A stretch of 64,000 bases of DNA from Heterocephalus glaber. Its lineage: Eukaryota > Chordata > Mammalia > Rodentia > Bathyergidae. A model generated the notes under the pieces. That model was not told where the DNA came from, made no database searches, and saw nothing but the letters and a program-made list of their open reading frames with translations. The first letter of the stretch is position 1. Each line of letters begins with the position of its first letter. Both the position numbers and the translations under genes were made by a program. The stretch spans positions 11,576,632 to 11,640,631 of the forward strand of contig NW_004624781.1 in NCBI RefSeq assembly GCF_000247695.1, read 5' to 3'. This document shows, piece by piece, positions 34,854 to 47,844 of this stretch.

Positions 34854-36459
34854 AGTGGAAGATTGGAATCATTACTGATGTTATGGTTTCATTTTGTCTT
34901 GTTCCTTGTATCATATAGCAGAGATCTGTCAGAAAATTGTGGTTCACGGGGTCTTTACAATTTATCTGCAATCATCTATAACCTATGTTCGCAAAAACAG
35001 TACTAGTAAATTACTGCTATTTTTCTTTTTGGTTTGGACTTGTGGAGAGGAAATGTCACCCAGTTGGTGTCATCAAGCTACCGCAAATCCTACTGGCTGT
35101 GAGACTTTGGCTAGTAAGTGGGCACCTTGGGGGATTTTGTTACTGTGTGCAGTGCTGGGAAGCCCTGGCAGATACGGGCACAGGACAAGGGATGGGCACT
35201 TTCCCACGAGGACCCTGCAGCCTTCTCCACAAGGGAAATCTGCCCAGATGTCTGTTGGCACCTGCCATGTGACAAAAAGGCTGGGCCCTCAACTAACTCC
35301 TGATGCCCGTGGCAGAATCAGTTCCATTACACTAATTAAATATATGAAAGCCCAACTTTCCCTGAAATTTCTTGTGAAAAATGACACACAGTTAGAAAAC
35401 AATGCCCAAATACTTGTTCTCAATTTTATAATCACTTTGCTGGCATGTGACAGGTAGACACTTACACTGCCCTCGGTCGTAGGGCCATCACCTTAGTCAT
35501 TATTGAACACAGGTATGCAGGCCTGGCAGTTCACTTGCTTTCCTATCACAGAGCTGTGGATGGGAGCCAATGCAAGTTGGCAGGATCTGCATTTCCGGGG
35601 TCCTGCTCCTGCCACTGATAACTGAGAGAGCAGGAGGTGCCCCTGGAGCCCGCTGCCTGCTCCCAGCCTGGTCTGATCAGCCAGTTAGAGCTGGAGGCCG
35701 AAGCACATGCGCTGTGGAAGCTGAGGTCGTGCAGCTGGCTGCTCATGGCTAAAAAACAAAATGAAACTCCCAACCTTCCAAGGTGGAAAAGCAAATTCCA
35801 AGATAACTGTCCTCTTTGAAGTTAAAATTGACTTTTTTTTTTGCTTCTTAGGCATTGTATTTTGTTAAGTTTGTAGGATTTTCCTAAGTAAAATAATAAC
35901 TTTTATACATTGTTTTGCATTTTTGAGAAGTTTTGACCCAGGCATAGAAAGGCCTTTTCCTCTTGGTGGTGGTGGGCTCACTGTGAGAATCCATCCAGCT
36001 TGTGATTCTAACTTGTGTCTGTTTCTGTATATTGCACTTTGGATACAATGCTAAATCAAAGTGGGCAGCATTCTGCTGGCTTTTTTTTTTCTAAGTAAGG
36101 TATTCTCAATACGGAGAATAGACTTGGAATTTTTCACACTTTCATTTAACAAACATTTTGTTTCCTTTCACCTCTTTCATGCCACCACTTTATGGGATAA
36201 AAGCGAACCCTTACCTTCCTTTAGGGACACTAGAAGCTTGCATGCATTTCCAGTGTATGAGCAGTCACACCCCTCTATCGGGAAGCCCGATCCTCCACCT
36301 TTGAGTTTTCTTTTTGTCATCATTGGCTGGGAATGGGTGAGCCTTGAGGTGGGGAGAAAGGAAAAAGTGATTCCGAGGGCACGGTGATGGTGACACAGGC
36401 ACAGGAAGGTCTTCTGAGATGTAAGCTTCCTGTGCCCTTTCTACAAAAGGTGGCCTTTG

Positions 36460-36544
36460 TGGGCCAGGGATTTATCTCAGTGGTTTCGCTGCCTGCTGCA
36501 CAAGCACAAGGACCACAGTTCGATCCCCAGTACCAAAAAAAAAT
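36460..36544 (+). mobile_element. ID SINE with 13-bp target-site duplication
   Basis: GGGCCAGGGATTTATCTCAG through CCCCAGTACC and an A-rich tail. It is flanked by AAGGTGGCCTTTG at 36447-36459 and 36545-36557, an exact repeat, so the insertion is fairly recent. Confidence 0.92.
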
Positions 36545-36849
36545 AAGGTGGCCTTTGCAAACCAGGCTATGCTTTTAAAGTGGTCGCTCCCCCTCTTGGG
36601 GCTCTCAGAGATGCCCTGTCTTAGCCAAGGATGGAGATGCTCCCTCACCACAGAAGCAGCAAGCAGTGCATCCAGTCAGTCTCCCGGTCCCCTGACCCAC
36701 TGCTTTGGTCTTGTGTTCCGCTCTAGGTGGCTCCTTCAGGTAGCATGAGATACATGAATAAGGACTTAAAGAAACTTTGCATAGGTGTAACAGCAAGTAT
36801 GGACTTGAAAATTTTTCCAGATTTGCTATTTAACTCCCAGAAATAGTAC

Positions 36850-36925
36850 ATTCTGGCTGATGAATCTTGGGCAACCTCAGCTTGATCATCTGTAAGATAA
36901 AGATACCTACTTCAGAGCAACTTTA
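36850..36925 (-). mobile_element. MIR fragment
   Basis: CTTGGGCAACCTCAGCTTGA and TCATCTGTAAGATAAAGATA are the opposite-strand MIR core. Confidence 0.55.
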
Positions 36926-37244
36926 GAAAGGAGGAAGAAAGGACACACAGAAGGCCCTTAGTGACACCACGGAATATCCGTGTCCTCTTGCACGCCTGGC
37001 AAAGGGTGTGCATCACATGCACAAGTGTGAAGTTACAGTCATGGTTTCATCCACACTTACCTCCATGGCCACACCTTGGGCTTTAACTGGGGCAGTTCCA
37101 GGTGTCCACACGTCCGTCCTGTGTGATCTGGCCAGATGGGGCTGATGGGTGGGGAACTTGGATGTTTCTCATCAGGTCACATAAGAGGCTTCTGATTCCG
37201 CCTCGTCCAAGCCCTGCTGTTGTAACCATTATTACTTGTTCCTT

Positions 37245-37400
37245 CCGCTGTGCCAAGCACTGTGAAATGGGTTACCATGTTTAATACGGACATTAGCCTT
37301 TCATCCCCTTTTTTTACGACGGTGGAAGCTGAGACTCAAGCAGAGCAACCTGTCCAGGACCACAGGCCTGGCATGTACCTACAGTTGGAGGCTGGGTCAG
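37245..37400 (+). mobile_element. MIR SINE
   Basis: GTGCCAAGCACTGTGAAATG, GTGGAAGCTGAGACTCAAGC and CAGGACCACAGGCCTGG in MIR order. Confidence 0.65.
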
Positions 37401-37554
37401 TCTGCCTCCTGGGGTTGAATTTCCCCCTCCGCTGTTCTGACCCAGTGGCCCCTGCACCACAGGAGTGTCACAAAATACATTGTTCCTGACCCCAAGATCA
37501 AGCCAGCTTGCATGTATCAGTTGGGGGCTCTTTCTGAACACTTCAGTTGAGACA

Positions 37555-37985
37555 AAATACACATAGAAATGTATTAAGCATCTGCTGTATCCCAGACACT
37601 AGAGAAAGCGCTGGGCGGTTGCGGGCTTGAGGGAGAAATAGAAACATGATGGAGGGTAAATTCCGGCTTAGAGTAGTGCAGCACAGCACAGGAGCATATT
37701 AAAAAGGAAGGGCCCTCATAAGACCCACAGCTTGAGAACAGCTTTTGGAAAGAGGGAAAGGCTTAGCAAGCTCGAAGCAGCCAATTCCTGACAAAGGGTA
37801 GAGTCATGAAAATTATCAAAGGCTAGACATGAGTGGGGCCAGTTTGGGGACAGCAAGAAGTTCAGTGTGACCTCTAGGGACTGCCAGAAATGAGGCATCC
37901 AGAGGGGGCCGGCAGGGTTCAGACCATGAAAGGCATGCGAGGCCCCAGGGGAGATTGCCAAATATTTTTTAAGGCACATGGCATC
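37555..37985 (+). mobile_element. L2 LINE fragment
   Basis: TATTAAGCATCTGCTGTATC, CAGACACTAGAGAAAGCG, then GGCCAGTTTGGGGACAGC and CAGACCATGAAAGGCATGCG, in L2 order. Confidence 0.6.
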
Positions 37986-38984
37986 GTTAGGCACAATCAG
38001 ATGTTCTCAGCATCTTCCTTTCCCTTAATCATGTCGGGGGGGAAATAAAAAAGCCTTTTGGATGCAGCAGAGGACCCTGCGCTGGCTTGATTTGGTGTCG
38101 GTGCTGTCGTAGGGCCACTTGTGTGCTGTTGAGAGAGAAATGAAAGGCACCCGCTACCGACTCCTTCAATGGACTTTCCCACTTTGCTTGTTATAAATTG
38201 ATTCAGGGACTTCATTATGATGTTGCACAGATGAATGAGGCAGTGGTGTTTTGGCTTGCGCTGCCAGGAGGAGGGAAAACAAGTTCTGTGGCTCCGCAGT
38301 TCAATCGCTTGCTTACAGGAGGGCCATGAAAGGAAGGAGTACTGTGTCTTTGATACTAGAACCCCTGTCGCCCTGTTGGGGCTACAAGCGAATGCTTAAA
38401 TTAAAGGTTGGAGCCGGCTTTCAAGTATTGACTATCGAGCAAAAAGCTCAGCCCACACTCATACACTTACTCAGGCTTGTTAAAGTGAAAATGCACTGCG
38501 GGCTACGCTCATGTCACAGCCAGTGTAATTATTACGTTGAAGATCGGTGTTTGAATGGGAGCTGGTGTGGCACACGTTTATTTAAAGATATGCTTGGTGA
38601 TTTAACACATGGGAGTCCGGGCTTATGCCCAAACCATGAAGTGTCGTGACCAGCTGCCTCTTGGGTTGTTTTTCCTCCAGGTATTCAAGGTAAACACTTA
38701 AGACTTGGCACATTTGTACAAAATACAAGTGATTTGACTTCCCAGCCCCAACACTTGTTTAATATCACACGGAGCTCCATGGATTATTCTGAGGGTGAAG
38801 TGAGATGACACATTTAAGGCTTGTCACTAAGTGCTTCAAAAATAGTTTTATTACAGGTCTTATTTCTAGTTGTTGGTTTTTTTTCTTTTGGTCTTGCTAC
38901 CAACAATTAAAGTGTGATGAGCCAGCTATGTAGAATGGCTATGAGTTTACGAAACCCTCAGGTTCACACAGGTTGTGTGTCCTA

Positions 38985-39116
38985 ATCTGAAAAATCTGAA
39001 ATCTGAAATGGCCCTGAAGTCAGAAATGTTTTGAGTAGGGCATTCTGGGTTCTGGAAGATTTTGGATTTTAAGATTAGGGATTTATATTTTATGCACCTA
39101 TTCTAAAATCTGAAAG
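38985..39116. repeat. Possible old DNA-transposon remnant
   Basis: The stretch has repeated AAATCTGAAA blocks, then TTTTGGATTTTAAGATTAGG. This resembles a short non-autonomous DNA element whose two ends carry related 'aatctgaaa' and 'ttcggatt' blocks. Family not identified. Confidence 0.35.
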
Positions 39117-39135
39117 AAAAAGGGGCAGGTAGTCA

Positions 39136-39200
39136 GGAGAGAGAGAGGGGAAGGGAGGGAAGGAGGGAAGGAGGGAGGGAAGGGAGGGAAGAGAGGGAAA
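39136..39200. repeat. (GGGA)n / purine-rich repeat
   Basis: About 65 bp of G and A only, with a GGGA/GGAA period. It could form a triplex or polypurine structure. Confidence 0.9.
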
Positions 39201-40007
39201 GCTAAAACTTCTGGTTCCCAGCATTTTAGAAAGGGATACCCGACCTGCGCTCCCTAAATTTCTTATGGTTGCATATGCCCCAAGTATTCAACTGTTTAGG
39301 AACGTTGTGAAAGGCTATGCAAATAGGTATCGTGTTCATTTGGTGATGGGTGTTTTGGGGGATTCTTGAGACATAAATGTCTAAGTGACTTTCTTGTCCT
39401 TGTCCTTTGCTGGTCATTCAGGACAACATCTTGTCTAGCAAATTATTCCACATATACTCACTGAGCTTCTCTCCACATTTAAGGCCACTCAACATTGCTG
39501 TGTAATTTTAAACCCCCCAAAATCAAATTGTGGTATGGTGGACTGGATGAGGTCATACATACCTGGCGTCTTATCCAGAGACCTTTGGGTTCTCAAGCAC
39601 AGAGTGTAGTTCTCTGGCCCCCTTCTCCCATCTTGGAGTGCTGAGATTTGTGAACTTCTCCCACATGCTCTGTAGAACTACAGGCTGGTATGAGTTAGAA
39701 TGTTGTCGTTATAAGTCACCCTCACATCCTACCCTGTGTATGGGTTACTGCTTTTTTAATGAGGGTAATACAAGTTGTGAGCTCAACTTATGTTTTGGCA
39801 TAGTATTCAGATGAGTACGTTTTGATATCTTCTTAGTTGGGAACAGAATTTTCATCGTGGAAGTGACATAGTTTGAAATAATCCCAGGAGTCACTGAGGT
39901 CAAAGGAGAGAAGGGTGTGTTTCCAGAAGAAGCACATACAACTATGTATGTATCGAGTACACAGTACTCAATAGTGTGATAAATGACTGTTACTGTTTTA
40001 TGTATTT

Positions 40008-40092
40008 CTTTTTTTCTTTTGGTACCGGGGATCGAACTCAGGTCCTTGTGCTGCAAGGCAAGCGCTGGAACCACTGAGCTAAATCCCCGGCC
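40008..40092 (-). mobile_element. ID SINE with 15-bp target-site duplication
   Basis: A - strand ID of the younger type (GGTACCGGGGATCGAACTC at its 3' end). It is flanked by an exact CTGTTTTATGTATTT at 39993-40007 and 40093-40107. Confidence 0.93.
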
Positions 40093-42780
40093 CTGTTTTA
40101 TGTATTTATGATAACATGCTGTGCTTTTCATCCTTTAGAGCGTAATCCTACTTGTATAAAAGAGTTTACTGCAAAGCAGTGTGCTGCTATGCCAGTGGTA
40201 GCCTCATGTATCTCATGTTTAACTGCGTATTTGGATAATATCAAGGACCCATCACAGATGACTGACATATACCTTCTCAGTTTGCCCTTAGAAGTTGGCA
40301 CTCAGTGTGGTACTTTGCAATATACACGGATGAAACTGCCTAATAACATATTTCTCAGATTATATTTCCATCACATGTCACATGACTGTATGAAATTTAA
40401 ATTTTAAAGATTTGGTCTATGTGGAGTCTACTAGCTATTAGAATTTTTTTTCCAGACCACTATTTTTTCAATATTAATTTTGAAAATCTTCCTAAAACAA
40501 ATCACATCCTTTGATGTCTTGTTAAAGCTTGAGATGTTTTTTTAAATTATATGGAAGAAATGTTTGAGTACTTTTCAGTTTTGCTTTGGTTGAGTTCTAT
40601 TATATTTGAATATTATTATAGTTTTTTCCCTTGCATTGCTTTTCTTTGAATAATTTTAATTTTTGTATATGTGTGTGTTTAGTGAATGATAATAAAGTTA
40701 TACATTTTTTTTTAAAAAAGAAAAAGAGGTAACAATCCCCTCACCAGTGGGACATTTTATAGAATATTAGGACTATTAAGAGGCCACAGAACTCAACTGG
40801 TCCGGTCTGTTTACAGTCAAGCTGTATGGAAGCTAAAAGCATTGCCCAGGGTTAGTTAGCAGCAGGCTAAGGACCAGAATCCAGCTTTTCTCATGCCTCT
40901 GCTATGATTTTTTGTTAGCGCATATTCACCTAAGAATGCTACAAAGACTTTAGTTATCATCTTACCTTATCAAAAAGTGCTGCAAGTGATATACGTGACC
41001 TGTTTAATTCTTTAGGAACTAGGATATAGTTTTGTATCAAAAAATTTGATTGGTCTGCACAATTATTCACGTGGCTTCCTGGCATCACTCTCTTAGCAGC
41101 AGAGCCAGTTTTGGAGTGCTGGTCTCCTGACTCTCAGTCCTATGCCCCAACTACTGCATCGTGACCCGCTAATTGAATCGGTGGCAGCACCTGTGTCGGG
41201 CTCCTAGATGAGGTTGGTGGCAATTTCTCTAAATGAACCGCTGTTTGGGAATCATCATTAAAACTGCCTGTTTTAACCATCTCCAAAGGTGAAAAGTTGG
41301 TCAGGAGAGTACTGTAGAAAATCTCAGTTTATCTTCATATCCGGAGAGAAAGGAATTTTTCAGGTACACTGAGTTGTTCAACAAATATTTATCAAGTGCC
41401 CATGAAGCACTTGTGTTCAGGATCAGTTATCTTCTGTCTTTTCTCTAATGAGTCCAAGGGAGATCGCTGGATCTGTCCCCTTCGAGTCCCTTTTCCCCCC
41501 CGAGGACCTCATGTCACATCATCTTACTTCTCTCTAGTTTTTCCTATCCTTTTAATCTGGTCTTTAAATGTCACTTTCTGTTCTCTGTTTTTAGCCAGTG
41601 TGGTTTTCTCTCCTTTATCTTGCTCTCCTTTTGCTGACGTATTTGCATCACTTTGCCTGCAGTTAGTATCTGCTAAATCAAACCATATTGGCTTGAATAG
41701 CTTCCATTCATTTGCGAATAAAAGGATGCTTCAGCTGCTCTCTGTACGGTCTTTGTCCCCGGGAGGTTTAACTTACTCAAAACCTTCCTTGTCTGCATCC
41801 CTCTTTCACCCTTTGTATTGTTCAGCCTCCCCTGTCCAAGCCAGTTCATCCTTTGAGCTGCCCTGACTGTAAACATGACCCTGTTTGAGGGGATGGCGGC
41901 TGTTTCGTTTACTCACTGTGTCAAATGAGGAGACTGATTGTCATTTTTCTTCTCTGTTATCTGGTTTGCACTTCTAACTACCACCCATCCCCAAACTGCT
42001 GTGAGGACCAGAACCACTGAAGTCATTACCTAAGCCACATTGATCATCTACTACCTTTGTTCTGAGCAGCATTCAGAGAACTGGAACCTGGACACCGGAG
42101 CCTTTCTTTGGTTTCTTTTGAGAAAGGGAACAAAATGAACAAGCCACTTTCGTTGATTAATGCAGCCAGTTTCCATATGTAATACCTCTTACCACAGAGA
42201 AGTGATTAGCGTCTTAAAGGCCAGAAGAAAAAGGTGTGAAAATTCAGTAACCACAGAAAGGCCTCTCGTAAATTATATCACCTGCCTATCTGTTTCACAC
42301 TCCAGGAAATGCCATGATCTTGAGTTTTTTTGTGTGGTTTTTTGTTTTTGTTTTTTGCTTACTACAAAACCAGACAAACCGAAATCCATATGAAATATAC
42401 CAAAACTACTCAGTCAACTTTTACCTGCTCCATTACTTTGCCACTCGACAGCTGCTGGCTCTCAAAGCTCACCATTTTTACTTATCATAGAAAAGCTTAC
42501 AGAACCATACTGGTGGAACAGTGATGCTTGGATTCAGGTTAGGGTCCATCAACTGAAGTGAAGGGAGCTCTCCTGCCTGGCTGCCTGCTGCCTGCTGCCT
42601 GGGAGTTAGCAGCAAACCCTGCTCTCTCCTTCAAGGTCCTGCCCAGCCCTTGCTGCTGCCTCATTGGAGGGAAGGGGCTTCTTTAGAGGCATCTGACACC
42701 ACACAGGGGACCTGTGTGAAGGTTTAAGATTTTAGGCAACATGGCGTGCGTTCCTGGCATCGCTCCTCTACTGCACCAGC

Positions 42781-42800
42781 AGAGAGAGAGAGAGAGAGAG
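42781..42800. repeat. (GA)n microsatellite
   Basis: Ten AG units. Confidence 0.95.
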
Positions 42801-43359
42801 ATGCATTGTCAGAGTTATTCTTGCTAGTACAAGTGGACAACTCTAAAAGAGAAGACACCGACCTAAATGTCTGGTGCCCTGGGCAGGTGAAGGGAGTGTG
42901 GCACACACAGGCAGCTCCTTGGTCACTGGACAGCACATATACTGTAGAGACCACCCTTGGCTCCACTCGACCGTCACCATTTGGAATAACTGATCTACCA
43001 CAGCTTAGTCTTTGGTTTTGTGTTTTAAGAGACTCTGGAAATCTGAATGAACGTCAATGCCTCATTTCCTTGGTATAGTTAGAAACAAATTTCTTTAAAT
43101 TCATAGGCGAGTTACAAAGCCTGACTAGTGGTTGTGGCTGGTTCATCTCTATTTGTTAGTGCACTTATTGCTGAGTTGTGGTTAAACTTTGGGCAGAGGA
43201 GACAAAACCCTCAGTTCTGACACCTGGACCTGACACACCACAGATTTGGCACGAGATGTTGCCAGGTCTGTGCCTGGCCCGCCTCGTGCCTCCCACGTGG
43301 TAGCTAGCCGCCCTGAGCTCCTCAGTGAGACTGAGGCCAGACCTGGTCTGTTATAAAAT

Positions 43360-43580
43360 CTTTAAGTGCCTTAGAAAACAAGTCCAAACTTCTCAGTGGG
43401 ATATTCAGAGCCCTTTAGGATCAAGTCCCACCATCCTAGCTACCTACGTTTGCTGTCTCCTTTGAGGCTCTTGGACACACCACGCATGTTTGTGCTGAGA
43501 CCCCTGTCTGGCTTTCCCTCACTCCCATCCCAACTTCTGCTGCCCGGGGAACTGGGATACTCATGCCCCAGAGCAAAAGA
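43360..43580 (+). mobile_element. L2 LINE fragment
   Basis: ACAAGTCCAAACTTCTCAGT, AGAGCCCTTTAGGATCAAGT, then TTGGACACACCACGCATGTT, in L2 order. Confidence 0.65.
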
Positions 43581-43891
43581 CAAATGGGCATCCTGAATTC
43601 TCTCAAAAGAGTCTGGTTTGATATATGACTATGATCTTTGCAACAACGTGTTCACTCTCTTTTCCATACCAACTCAGCTCTCAATAAATTTAAATCACCT
43701 TCCACTTAACCATCCACTAGTAATTCATAAGGCACTTTCTCGATGTAACACCAAAACTTCCCTTTTCCCTTCCTATAACCACTTTTTCAGAAAAAAAAAT
43801 TTTTCTTAAATAACACTAAAATAATCTCATGAAAGTAGTAAAGGAATTATGATTTTTTTTGCATTATCTAAGATTTTTTTATTAAGTAAAA

Positions 43892-44086
43892 AGTAGTGGT
43901 GGTGCATGCCTATAATCCCAGCACTCTAGAAGGCTGAAGCAGGAAGATCAAAGGTTTGAGCCCAGCCTAGGCAGCCAGTAACTTAGTGAGAGCCTGTCTC
44001 AAACTAAAAACTGGCTATGGACATAGCTCAATTCAAAGGCCCTGGATTCAATCGCTATTACAGCAAAAAACAAAACAAAGAGAAAA
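43892..44086 (+). mobile_element. B1-dID composite SINE
   Basis: A B1-like half (GTGGTGGTGCATGCCTATAA ... GAGAGCCTGTCTCAAA) is followed by a dID half (ACATAGCTCAATTCAAAGGC ... CTGGATTCAATCGC). Short flanks AAGTAAAA lie at 43884-43891 and 44087-44094. Confidence 0.87.
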
Positions 44087-44094
44087 AAGTAAAA

Positions 44095-45928
44095 CCTGAC
44101 CAATGAGTAATACTTACTAAACATTTGGAATTGCATTAAAATAAGTGTTTTTACACAGTTAAATATTTGCGTCTATACTTAGATGTATAAATTACTATTC
44201 TTTGAACTCAAAGTGGATTTTGAACTGTGATCTCCATAATTATAATAATCATACAGTTTATTTATATATAGTTTAGCTGTATAGACATTAACCAATTAGT
44301 TCTTGATCACATCACCTAATAGGGAGACTTTCCTCCGTACCCTATTTTTAGCATGTGCATATGAGTATGTGTTAATTATAGACCTCAGTTATTAACTTTG
44401 CATCATATTACCCAAATGCGTACTTAACAATTTACCAACATCAAGGGGGTAGGTGGGCAAGAAACTTGTATCAGAGTTCACTTCTGTTTTTAAGCCAGGA
44501 GGTAAGTGATACTTAAGACCTGTGAGTACCTGGCCTGAATCCAAAGACAGTTCATTTTCTTTAAGCGTTTTGGCAGCTGTTTCTGGTGTTGCACTGACTT
44601 TCTCAACTCAGGTCCCATCATAATTACCTAATTTTTTAAAAATGGGTGATACCTATATATATTTAAACCAACCTGAGCTTTATTGTAATCCTGGTTCTGT
44701 GTAGGTGAATGGCTAATAATTAAGTGATCGCTACTAGGTTTCAGAAGTTGCTGCTGCCCGCTGTCTGTTCCATTAAAAAACTACTTTCATCACTAATTTT
44801 AACATGAAACAGAACCAATTGAGAAAATCCATTATAAATGAAACCGAGCTGGCTGTTGAATAACATTGGTTAAGGCTCAAAGGCCGACTATAAATGAACT
44901 CTAGATGGGAAGATATTGGACAAGTGCAATTTATCTCAACAGCAAAAAGATATTCCAGATGTCTCTGCTACTACATATATAAAATAGACTCTATATAATA
45001 TGCACATTGAGCACCATATTTGCACAATGACTTTTGCCACCTTTGGCACCGTTTGAAACCAACATGGAACAACAGTTCTTGAACTTGTAGCTACAAAAAG
45101 TATGCCTTTGGATAAATTTTTTAATTTAAAAAAAAACGAAGAAAAGTAAGTGTCTCATGTGTGCCATTTACCATCTAGAAAGATTCCTGGGAATATACCA
45201 ATTGTATCTAAATCTAATTCTGTTGTCTAGTTAAACTTTAGTTGTCCCTTGCAGTCCGCCCATCTGAAAAGAAGACAGTGTACTTCAAGCTCTGATGGAC
45301 AGATGCAGAGTCTGAGGTTTCAGGAACACCTTGTCTCCTTGCTGAGACAGTGGAGGAATCGATGCAACCTCACCAGAAGTCATTGCTCACCCTGGCAGCT
45401 GGCAAGGAGTTGGCCGCAGCATGGAACCTGAAGCCCTAAAGGGTGAAGCAAAAACATATAATGGTGCTGTTTTTGCACTGGCTACAAGGGTTTAAATCAA
45501 GTGTTATCAGGGTATTGAATTCCTTAAATACCACACCTTTATGGTCTCCTACAATTTTGTTAGAATAGTATTTTTTCACTGAGAAATACTTTCAGTCTAG
45601 GATTCCCTCAGATCTCCCGTCACCCAAATATATTTGAACAGTGTGCTTGCTGCAAGTTCAAGGATGAGTTTCTCTCATGAGCTCTATGCTTCCCCGGCCT
45701 TTGTCCTTCATGAGTGGAGGACATGAGACCAAAAGACCAGATTAATGCAGCCCCATAGGAAAATAGCATTTTATGGCTTTCGGCTATACCCCGACCCTAC
45801 CCACTCTCTCATGAGTGAAGTAAGTAGATGAGACAGTGGGGTGCCTCTTTCCAAGCTGACCACCACCAGTAGAAACAGCCCCAAAGGACGATCTTACTTG
45901 ATGTCCCAGATGTGAAGAGTGGCGTATA
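44095..45928. other. Unique AT-rich intron
   Basis: No gene seen. 44540-44960 is repeat-free, with clustered AT-rich homeobox-like words (TAATTA, TAATAATTAAG, ATTTTAAC); a conserved element is possible. A MIR-like piece may lie at 45255-45400. Confidence 0.45.
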
Positions 45929-45940
45929 AGATGATGTCAG

Positions 45941-46027
45941 GGCCGGGAATTTAGCTCAGTGGTTTTGCCGCCTGCTATGCAGGCGCAAGGACCCGAGTTA
46001 GATTCCCGGTACCAAAAAAAAAAAAAT
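45941..46027 (+). mobile_element. ID SINE whose target-site duplication holds a CRE
   Basis: GGCCGGGAATTTAGCTCAG through TTCCCGGTACC and an A run. The flanks are AGATGATGTCAG (45929-45940) and AGATGACGTCAG (46028-46039), a 12-bp duplication with one mismatch at a CpG/TpG position. Confidence 0.92.
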
Positions 46028-46074
46028 AGATGACGTCAGTAACCACACCACCATCTGACATGCATTGCATCTTT

Positions 46075-46262
46075 ATCCATATGCCAGGCATTGGACTGAA
46101 TAATCAACATGCACGATCACATTTAACTTTCAACAACTCTCTGAAGTCGGAGCTGTTGTTATCCCATTTTATAGATAAAGGAAACTGAGGATCAGAAAGT
46201 TAAAGGTTTCACACAAGATCACAGAGCATTGTGAAGTGGGATTTGAATTGAGGGGTCTACTC
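46075..46262 (+). mobile_element. MIR SINE
   Basis: GCCAGGCATTGGACTGAATA, ATCCCATTTTATAGATAAAG, GAAACTGAGGATCAGAAAGT and GATTTGAATTGAGG; a near full-length MIR directly downstream of the ID at 45941. Confidence 0.85.
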
Positions 46263-46829
46263 TGAGGAGCCTTTTGACCTTGCCGCCAGAGCTGTGCTGT
46301 GTACCAGTTGTCAGATGCATGTTTCTCAGATGTTAGATTTATAGCCTGGTCGAAAAGTTCAGAGATGAACAGGAAGAGGTGATGAATGTGTTCAAGTCAG
46401 GAGGCATACAGAAGGCTACACGTGAGAGGAAAAAGTAGAAGCTAGACCTGGGCCCCTGCAATATATCATGGTGTTTCACACGACACTGAGTACCGCATTT
46501 GCCAGAAAACCCCACTTGAAAACATGTAGGTAGGCCATCACTACCTGGTGCGCGCTTGCTGTGTTGGAACAAACTTCCCAGTGACCACTGAGAAGAAACC
46601 ACAGTGAAGTAGAGCAAGTGTCCCCTGATAAGCAGTGCCTATGATGTAGCCACACAGGAAAAGCCACACTCTGAACCCCAGGGGAGCCTCTTTCCCCATA
46701 TCCTCCTTGCGCAGAGCAATAAGAGGTGAGGTTTGCTGAGAGTCCTCTCTGTCCCCTAACCACTTCACCTTCTCACTTGCTTTGTTTTTAGAATGCCAGG
46801 AGGTGAGGAAGTGGTAAGTTCCCTCTGCT

Positions 46830-46918
46830 CCCAATAAAGAAACTGAGGTTCAAAGCAATTCCCCTAGGATCTATCACACAAGCAGCAGAAGAGGAATGCC
46901 CAGGGTTCTGCTGCCGAA
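46830..46918 (+). mobile_element. MIR fragment
   Basis: AATAAAGAAACTGAGGTTCA and CACACAAGCAGCAGAAGAGG resemble the MIR core. Confidence 0.5.
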
Positions 46919-47359
46919 ATAGCTGAAGACAAGGCATGGAGCATCCCTGGTTACAGTCCCAAGGTCAGTTTTGTTCTGAAGTGAAGTGAGACACCTTCTA
47001 ATTCAAAAGTGTGTCGAATGTTCCCCACCCCAGACCAGAGCTGCCCCAGTGCCAAAAGGGAGGGAGTAGAACTTCACCTGGGCGGCTGCAGGCATCTTGC
47101 TGGCAGAGAGGCCTAAAAGGCAGGACAGTTGCCTGGCACATCTATGATAGATGTTGTCTGGACCTTCCACTTGGTGGGTTCTAAGCAAATATTGTGCTTT
47201 GTTTCAAGAATGGGTATTTTTATCTGAATATTGAAACATTTGTCTCCTTTCGGTTTTGCTTTGGTTCATATACTGGCTCTATGTTCACTTTGGGAGAATT
47301 TCAAATAATGGAGAGTGTTTAGGATTGACATTTACTTTCCTTTTGTATTGATGACCCTT

Positions 47360-47720
47360 TTTAAAAAATACACCGGTGTTTTGCAGTTCATCTCTCGCCA
47401 TGCACTAAACTAAAATCGAAATGGATTAAAGATCTAAATATTCAAATAGAAACTCTGAACCAGTTGGAACAGAGGTTAGGTAGAACCCTTGAAGACCTCG
47501 GTGTAGGAAAAGATTTTATGAACAAAACCTCAGTTGCCCGTGAACTAGCACAAACCACCAACAAGTAGGATCCATTATATTTTGGAAGGGAGACCACAAA
47601 CCTCGGGGGCCATCTTTTGGTTAAAAGCGTCTTCCGCTTCTGCCTCAAGTTTCTAGGTCTACAACTCATGAAGCTCTTCCTTAGGTTCAAAGTTAAGAGT
47701 TTCACTTTTTTTCATTACTG
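47360..47720 (+). mobile_element. L1 ORF2 C-terminal remnant
   Basis: ATGGATTAAAGATCTAAATA, then CTTGAAGACCTCGGTGTAGG and AAAGATTTTATGAACAAAAC match the layout of the L1 ORF2 C-terminus. The rest is diverged and frame-broken. Confidence 0.75.
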
Positions 47721-47844
47721 TAAATAATCAAAATTTAATTATACTTCAATTATTTATTATCAATTTGCATTTTCCAACATTAAACATACAAATTTAAAAC
47801 TTCTACTTTCCCATGTGTAGAAGAAACATTTATGTTTTAAAACA

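Larger units (their letters stand above)
34854..43359. other. Intron, unique with scattered repeats
   Basis: No gene seen. Repeats are listed separately (ID at 36460 and 40008, MIR, L2, GGGA). The stretch 38140-38650 is repeat-free with several CpGs and an open frame of 132 codons starting at a TTG. Confidence 0.5.

Noticed and set aside
45249..45431. 60-codon frame after a good-looking acceptor (CCCTTGCAG at 45246-45254)
   Set aside because: There is no good donor in frame, and the middle resembles MIR sequence (CAGATGCAGAGTCTGAGG).
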